Made by a program: the position numbers and the translations under genes
Part shown: piece after piece, positions 3,272-8,019 of the stretch
Layout: each line of letters starts with the position of its first letter
Position numbering within the stretch: position 1 is the first letter of the stretch
The notes under the pieces: model-generated
The model's input: the letters and a program-made list of their open reading frames with translations, nothing else
Told to the model about the DNA's origin: nothing
Database searches by the model: none
NCBI GenBank assembly: GCA_964484095.1
Contig: CAZAEB010000026.1
Span: 1 to 8,019, forward strand
DNA: 8,019 nucleotides
Reading direction: 5' to 3'
DNA from: CAZAEB01 sp964484095
Lineage (GTDB): Bacteria; Patescibacteriota; Microgenomatia; UBA12405; BS750m-G30

Positions 3272-4887
3272 TTGGCCTGCCTGGAAAACAGATATACTTT
3301 TTTATCTCCCGGAACACTATATTCCTCTACTATTTGCCATAATTGTTGATTTTCCCATATCCAGTCTCTAGCTTGTTTTAGTGATGTTATGTTAACAGCG
3401 TAAAAAGGAGCTGGATCTGTCTCTTTTTCAGAAACAAGCGCTAATTGATAATTGCCCATAAAATCCTCAATTTCTGTCAAGTTGTTAAATTTAGGCCTCG
3501 TTCCTGTTGAGAAAAACTCCATATATCTGTCTCCTTTGATTGAGATCAAATCTCTTTCTAGTTTAAAATTATTATCATTAATCTCCGCCCAATTAACTGC
3601 CATAAGGCAGTTTTTTTTGCCAGAGCCCAAAGAAATCTCATACATTTTTTTGACAATTTTTTCGTTTGGCCACAGCGATGGCTTTGCCTGAACAACTGGA
3701 TAATCGTCCAGACCCAACCACTCAACATCTCCAATCAGAAAAGTGCTACTTGTGACCTGCCAATTTTTAACCGGCCAGCCAAAGCTATTATTAACAAACA
3801 CTGCTCCCCAGAAAAAAACTAATAAACTTATTATTATCTTTTGAGGAATATTTTTTAGTCTTCCTATCTCCACCGCCATTATTATTGCCACTACTGAAAG
3901 TAGTGGAAGGGTGAATCGAAAATCTTTATTTCTAATAATCGTAAAAACTACATAAACAGCCAGTAACCACCAGGTTAAATTCTTTTCTACTTTAGAAAAG
4001 TTATTTTCTCTCCAACGCGTTAGCCATCGGCCCAGACAGACAAAAAAGATAATTGCCGGAACAGGCTGAACCTGATGCTGAACAAATAATCTAATATAGT
4101 GAATCCAAGTTTGCCAACTAAGTAAATTCATCGGATCGGTAAGGGGCTCACCTTGACCTGCAAGCCCGGTCAGATAACTGTGGATGTTGCCCCAATTTAC
4201 TACCCACCAACAGGAAACAAATATAATCCAAACAACTCCTCCCAAAATAATATTTTTAAGTCTTTTTTGGTCTTTGTTTTTAATGGCTTTAATCAGAGAA
4301 ATCATTCCCATTGGAGCAAAGTAAATAAAACCATTAAGCTTAGTGAGCGAAGACAAAATAAGCATCCCCCACCAGCCCCAAGCAAAATTATCTTTCTTTA
4401 GATTGTCCGACTTTATCCAAAACCAAAGTCCCCAGACAACCCAGGCCGTAAGGGGAAGATCAAGTAAATAGTTTCTGGAAATATCATAAACAACCGGCAT
4501 AAAAGAAAAGATTATTGCCGCTACTAAAGCCGTCTTTCTATTCCAAACATCACCGACTAATTTATATACTCCCAATATTGCTATAACAAAAAACAAGCTG
4601 TTAATAAAACTTATCTGGTCTATTCCCGATCCGCTAAAAAATGCCCAGATGCTAGCAGTAAAATATATTAGTGGGGGGTAGGCGTAAAAATTCTTAAGAA
4701 GATCGACAAAACTAATTGACAACCCTCCCGACAACCACTCTCTAGCCATTAGTGTTGATCTTAAATGGGCCGCCTGATCCCAGGCGGGAGGAGTTTTATT
4801 AATGACCAGCCAAGCAATATTAACGGCAAGATGAAAAAATATTAAGATATATAAAGCCGATAAAGGTTTGCCAATTTTCTTCACCAT
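3268..4887 (-). CDS. GT39-like (ArnT/PMT-type) membrane glycosyltransferase
   Basis: This 539-residue polytopic protein looks like a GT-C enzyme that moves a sugar from a polyprenyl-phosphate donor onto an acceptor outside the membrane. Family marks include Asp37 in PAWDQAAH of the first outer loop (likely catalytic), YPPL at 70-73, RNYLLDLPLTAW at 138-149 and LTKLNG at 181-186. About ten or more hydrophobic segments fill residues 8-375. The last 170 residues form a soluble extracellular domain. Donor and acceptor cannot be read from the sequence. It is divergent from the AftD-like gene with 22 bp between start codons, so the two may act in the same surface-glycan pathway. No ribosome binding site is visible. 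The ATG is preferred because the first membrane segment follows directly. Confidence 0.85.
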   Translation of the reverse strand: MVKKIGKPLSALYILIFFHLAVNIAWLVINKTPPAWDQAAHLRSTLMAREWLSGGLSISFVDLLKNFYAYPPLIYFTASIWAFFSGSGIDQISFINSLFFVIAILGVYKLVGDVWNRKTALVAAIIFSFMPVVYDISRNYLLDLPLTAWVVWGLWFWIKSDNLKKDNFAWGWWGMLILSSLTKLNGFIYFAPMGMISLIKAIKNKDQKRLKNIILGGVVWIIFVSCWWVVNWGNIHSYLTGLAGQGEPLTDPMNLLSWQTWIHYIRLFVQHQVQPVPAIIFFVCLGRWLTRWRENNFSKVEKNLTWWLLAVYVVFTIIRNKDFRFTLPLLSVVAIIMAVEIGRLKNIPQKIIISLLVFFWGAVFVNNSFGWPVKNWQVTSSTFLIGDVEWLGLDDYPVVQAKPSLWPNEKIVKKMYEISLGSGKKNCLMAVNWAEINDNNFKLERDLISIKGDRYMEFFSTGTRPKFNNLTEIEDFMGNYQLALVSEKETDPAPFYAVNITSLKQARDWIWENQQLWQIVEEYSVPGDKKVYLFSRQAN

Positions 4888-4904
4888 TGTATACTGAAAT
4901 TATA
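4868..4904. promoter_or_regulatory. Divergent promoters in the 22-bp gap between the two glycosyltransferase genes
   Basis: On the plus strand TTGCCA (4868-4873) and TATACT (4890-4895) are 16 nt apart, predicting a start near 4902 and a leader of about 8 nt. On the minus strand TATAAT reads from 4904 to 4899, predicting a start near 4892, 5 nt before that gene's ATG; its -35 is unclear. The two -10 boxes lie in a TGTATA (4888-4893) / TATACA (4901-4906) inverted repeat. Both messages would be nearly leaderless. Confidence 0.5.
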
Positions 4905-4909
4905 CAGAA

Positions 4910-7900
4910 ATGTTTGCAAAAAAGTTACCAAAATTAAATCCCTATCCTTTTCTGCTTGCGGCCATTGCCGTTCTTATTTGCATTGCCAGTTATTCTAAAG
5001 GGACTTTCTTAACTGGCTGGGATACTCTTCACCCCGAGTTAAATTTTGGATTGAATTTTAAACGTCTAATTTTCGGATTCTGGAGAGAGGAGCAAGGACT
5101 AGGAGCAGTTGCTGGCCATTCTCATATGGTCGACCTTCCTCGAGTAATCATTTTATGGATTTTAAGCCTAACCTTTCCGCTAAACATGCTTCGCTATATG
5201 TATGTATTTTTTTGCTTAGTAGCTGGACCCTTAGGGATGTATTTTTTGACTAGTTTTCTTTTTAGAAAAAAAACTATCCATTTTAAGCTAATTGCTTTTT
5301 TGTCAGGGCTTTTTTATCTTTGCAATCCCTCAACTATCCAGCAGTTTTATGTTCCTTTTGAAATGTTTCCCGCTCAATATGCCGCTCTTCCTTGGATTGT
5401 TTGGTCTGCACTGGCCTATCTTACAAAGCCAGAAAGAAAAACACTTTTTATTTTTTCTATTGTTACTCTTCTGGCCACTCCTCAAGCATATGCGGCTCAT
5501 CTTTGGTATCCATTTTTTGGAATTTTTTCTTTGTTTGTTGTTCTTGTTTGGTTTTTTAATAAACAGAAAATAAAACTTGCTTCTGCGGCTTGTTTAATAG
5601 TGATAACACTAGCGCTTAATTCTTTCTGGCTGCTGCCAAATCTCTATTACATTTCTACTTCTTCAGAGGCGCCAAGAATAAATAAAAATAACCGACTTCA
5701 CTCTCAAGAGTTTAGACTGAAAAACAGAGAAACTGGCACCCTAAAAGACATTCCTCTTAATCGTGGGTTTTATTTTAACTGGGAAATTTTTAACTTTGAT
5801 GAGTGGCAAAGCCAAAGTCTTATGCCGGAGTGGAATTCTCATTTTAAAAAATTAGACATTTCTGTTTTTGGATATTCCCTTTTTGTTTTTGCTCTTGTAG
5901 GTATGATTACGGGAATCAAAAAAAAGAAAAAAATAGTTTTTATCTTTCTGCCTTTCTTTTGGATACCATTTATTTTTCTTGCCAACCGGCTGGTGATATT
6001 TGGCAATTTTTTTGATGCTTTGATTAAAATATCCTTTCTGGAGGAGGCGTTAAGATTTGTTTATACAAAATTTTCAATTCTATATCAGTTTGGAATGGTT
6101 GTCTTTTTTGGCTATTTTCTTCATTTTCTTTTTAATAAACTTAAAATAATTAGTAAGATACAAAAAATAACAGCGGTGTTGACAGTTTTGTTTTTAATCT
6201 ATATTTATCCTGCTTTTTCTGGAAATCTAATTTCTCCAAAGGTAAAAATTAACATTCCCGACTATTATTTCCAGTTTTGGGACCATATGAAAAACCAACC
6301 AGACGGATTAGTTTTAACTCTGCCCCTTCATCAATCTTCAGGCTGGCAATATTACGACTGGAAATACCAAGGATCAGGCTTTATCTGGTTTGGGCTAAAA
6401 CAGCCAGTTCTAGATCGGGATTTTGATCGCTGGGAAACCAAAAATGAACAAGCTTATAGGGAGTTTTATCATTCTCTGTATTTAAACGATCCAGAAACTT
6501 TTAAAAAAGATTTAGAAAAATATAATGTTAAATATATCGTTTGGGATAAAAGTTCCACCAGCACAGCTTTGAAAAACACCGACCAAATTATTTATCGGTA
6601 TGAAACTAAAAAAATTCTTGATAGTTTAGAAAGCCAAGGATATATCAAGCTCAATTCTAATTTTGGAAAGATAAGTCTTTATCAAACCAATCTTTCTCTG
6701 CCTCTTGTTTTTGGACTCGACAACAGCCCGATCATTTCTCCAGATTACCTGTGGGGATATTCGGATACCGGATATCAATTACACGGCAATTATATCAGTA
6801 GCTTTAATAAAAAAGATGCTATTGTTTTTCCTTTTAGAGACCTGCTTACAAAACACGACAAAATAGATCAAGAAAAAATAGCTATAACAAACAATGGTGT
6901 TAACTGGAATTTAAAACCTAATCTTATACTGGATGTAAAAATTACACCTCCTTCTGTTGTAGATGTTGAAAAAGAAATTTTTACTCAAGCATCTATCAAA
7001 AATAACTTAAAAAATGAGTTTGAAATATATTTTAATTACAGCCTGCCCGATTCAATAAAAAACCTTTCCAACAACTCAATCCCAATAAAGATTGACCCAA
7101 AACAAGAAATAATAAATCTTAATATTAATCAAAACATCTTCGAAATTAGTGTCGATGGTCTATCAGAAGACATTCCCAAACCGCTTGGCCCCATATATCT
7201 ATACTCAACTCAAAATAATATTAATGGAGAAGTTTTTAAAGTTTTTCCGGAAAATATTAATTTAGATAATATTGAAAATCTCTTTTTTTCTGACACGCCA
7301 GTCATGCACTATAATGCTCAGCAAATTTATTCTCTAAATAAAGATTCTCCAGGAATAGAGCTATTGGAAAGCCCAGATAATACACCACTGCTAAATTACA
7401 CTGCCCTAAATAACACCTACGGAACCAGTATTAATCTCGAGAAAATACCTCATGCGCTTGGATATATCATAGGTTTTAAAAGCCTAAATATTAGCGGCAT
7501 ACCTCTTCGTTTTTGCTTGAAAAACTTATACACAAGCCTTTGTTCTATTGAAGACGAACTGAGTAAAAACTCAGAATTTGAATGGGACTACTTTTTAGTC
7601 CCTCCTACCGACCAGGCTTACGGATACAATATCCTTCTTAATGCCATTTCGTACGCCGATCTTAAAACCCAAAATCAGCTAGAAGAGGTTGTCGTTATTC
7701 CTATTCCGTATAATCTACTGTCCCAATCTCGCTACAACTCTCAACCAATAAATACTCTAATCGATAATAACTGGAAGATAAAAACAAACTTGCCCGGAGC
7801 TATCTCTATCGAGAAAAATGAAAACAAGCAGCTGCCGTCAATTATCGTTTTTAACCAGTCATATAATAAAGACTGGATTGCCTTTTATCTACAAAACAAT

Positions 7901-8019
7901 AAGCCAGTTCTTTTGAAAAACCATTTATTGGTAAACAACTGGGCCAATGGCTGGAATATTGAAGAGCACAAAGAAAATCTGTCTGGCAAAACGATATATT
8001 TTGTTTTCTGGCCCCAGAT
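4910..8019 (+). CDS. Large AftD/DUF3367-like membrane glycosyltransferase (3' end outside window)
   Basis: An open frame of 1036 codons runs from ATG 4910 to the window edge without a stop. The first 440 residues or so hold about ten membrane segments with GT-C marks: GWDTLHPE at 36-43 (Asp38 and Glu43 in the first outer loop), a FPLNMLRYM segment (89-97), ALNSFWLLPNLYY (235-247) and EEALRFVYTKFS (378-389). A long extracellular part follows, and near the end WANGWNIEE and FVFWPQ match the juxtamembrane close of the alpha-(1->3)-arabinofuranosyltransferase-like family, so only a final membrane segment may be missing. Known members (mycobacterial AftD) modify cell-wall arabinan; the substrate here is unknown. 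The gene is very AT-rich, has no Shine-Dalgarno sequence and is divergent from the GT39-like gene. Confidence 0.8.
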   Translation, partial: MFAKKLPKLNPYPFLLAAIAVLICIASYSKGTFLTGWDTLHPELNFGLNFKRLIFGFWREEQGLGAVAGHSHMVDLPRVIILWILSLTFPLNMLRYMYVFFCLVAGPLGMYFLTSFLFRKKTIHFKLIAFLSGLFYLCNPSTIQQFYVPFEMFPAQYAALPWIVWSALAYLTKPERKTLFIFSIVTLLATPQAYAAHLWYPFFGIFSLFVVLVWFFNKQKIKLASAACLIVITLALNSFWLLPNLYYISTSSEAPRINKNNRLHSQEFRLKNRETGTLKDIPLNRGFYFNWEIFNFDEWQSQSLMPEWNSHFKKLDISVFGYSLFVFALVGMITGIKKKKKIVFIFLPFFWIPFIFLANRLVIFGNFFDALIKISFLEEALRFVYTKFSILYQFGMVVFFGYFLHFLFNKLKIISKIQKITAVLTVLFLIYIYPAFSGNLISPKVKINIPDYYFQFWDHMKNQPDGLVLTLPLHQSSGWQYYDWKYQGSGFIWFGLKQPVLDRDFDRWETKNEQAYREFYHSLYLNDPETFKKDLEKYNVKYIVWDKSSTSTALKNTDQIIYRYETKKILDSLESQGYIKLNSNFGKISLYQTNLSLPLVFGLDNSPIISPDYLWGYSDTGYQLHGNYISSFNKKDAIVFPFRDLLTKHDKIDQEKIAITNNGVNWNLKPNLILDVKITPPSVVDVEKEIFTQASIKNNLKNEFEIYFNYSLPDSIKNLSNNSIPIKIDPKQEIINLNINQNIFEISVDGLSEDIPKPLGPIYLYSTQNNINGEVFKVFPENINLDNIENLFFSDTPVMHYNAQQIYSLNKDSPGIELLESPDNTPLLNYTALNNTYGTSINLEKIPHALGYIIGFKSLNISGIPLRFCLKNLYTSLCSIEDELSKNSEFEWDYFLVPPTDQAYGYNILLNAISYADLKTQNQLEEVVVIPIPYNLLSQSRYNSQPINTLIDNNWKIKTNLPGAISIEKNENKQLPSIIVFNQSYNKDWIAFYLQNNKPVLLKNHLLVNNWANGWNIEEHKENLSGKTIYFVFWPQ

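Noticed and set aside
5292..5573. 93-codon Phe/Leu-rich plus frame
   Set aside because: It is an out-of-frame shadow inside the large AftD-like gene, whose own frame stays open for 1036 codons with family motifs.

Overview
The window looks like a piece of a small, AT-rich Candidatus Patescibacteria (CPR) genome, probably Microgenomates-like. This is inferred from tightly packed genes with 4-nt tail-to-tail overlaps, very short or leaderless 5' ends without Shine-Dalgarno sequences, a sortase near an LPxTG-like wall protein, small CPR-style hypothetical proteins and large membrane glycosyltransferases. No rRNA, tRNA or CRISPR was seen, so the lineage call rests on gene style only.

Layout: (1) The uvrB N-terminus (minus strand, cut by the window edge) diverges from a sortase gene across 20 bp holding two overlapping extended -10 elements. 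(2) An 85-residue coiled-coil protein (minus) meets the sortase tail to tail. (3) A consensus sigma70 promoter drives a secreted DUF11-like protein that ends in an LPEAG sorting signal, a plausible substrate of the nearby sortase. (4) About 260 bp without a gene holds short repeats, an inverted repeat and then a long palindromic element overlying a promoter. (5) A GC-rich island (about 2103-3019) encodes a lipoprotein of unknown family with a perfect Shine-Dalgarno sequence, followed by three stacked RNA hairpins. (6) At the end of this island, positions 2962-3019 fold into a complete hammerhead self-cleaving ribozyme (type III topology, open at stem III), ending 3 nt before the ATG of a small membrane protein. 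(7) That small gene converges on a GT39-like membrane glycosyltransferase (minus). (8) Across 22 bp, the glycosyltransferase diverges from a very large AftD/DUF3367-like membrane protein that runs off the window.

Working together: the sortase and LPEAG protein form a cell-surface anchoring pair, and the two large membrane enzymes suggest lipid-linked-sugar glycosylation of surface polymers. The lipoprotein island differs in base composition and translation signals and looks acquired. The hammerhead sits exactly between it and the resident downstream gene, where it could cut a read-through transcript after C2967. That would give the lipoprotein mRNA a hairpin-protected 3' end and the downstream message a new 5' end. 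The ribozyme is the outstanding observation here.
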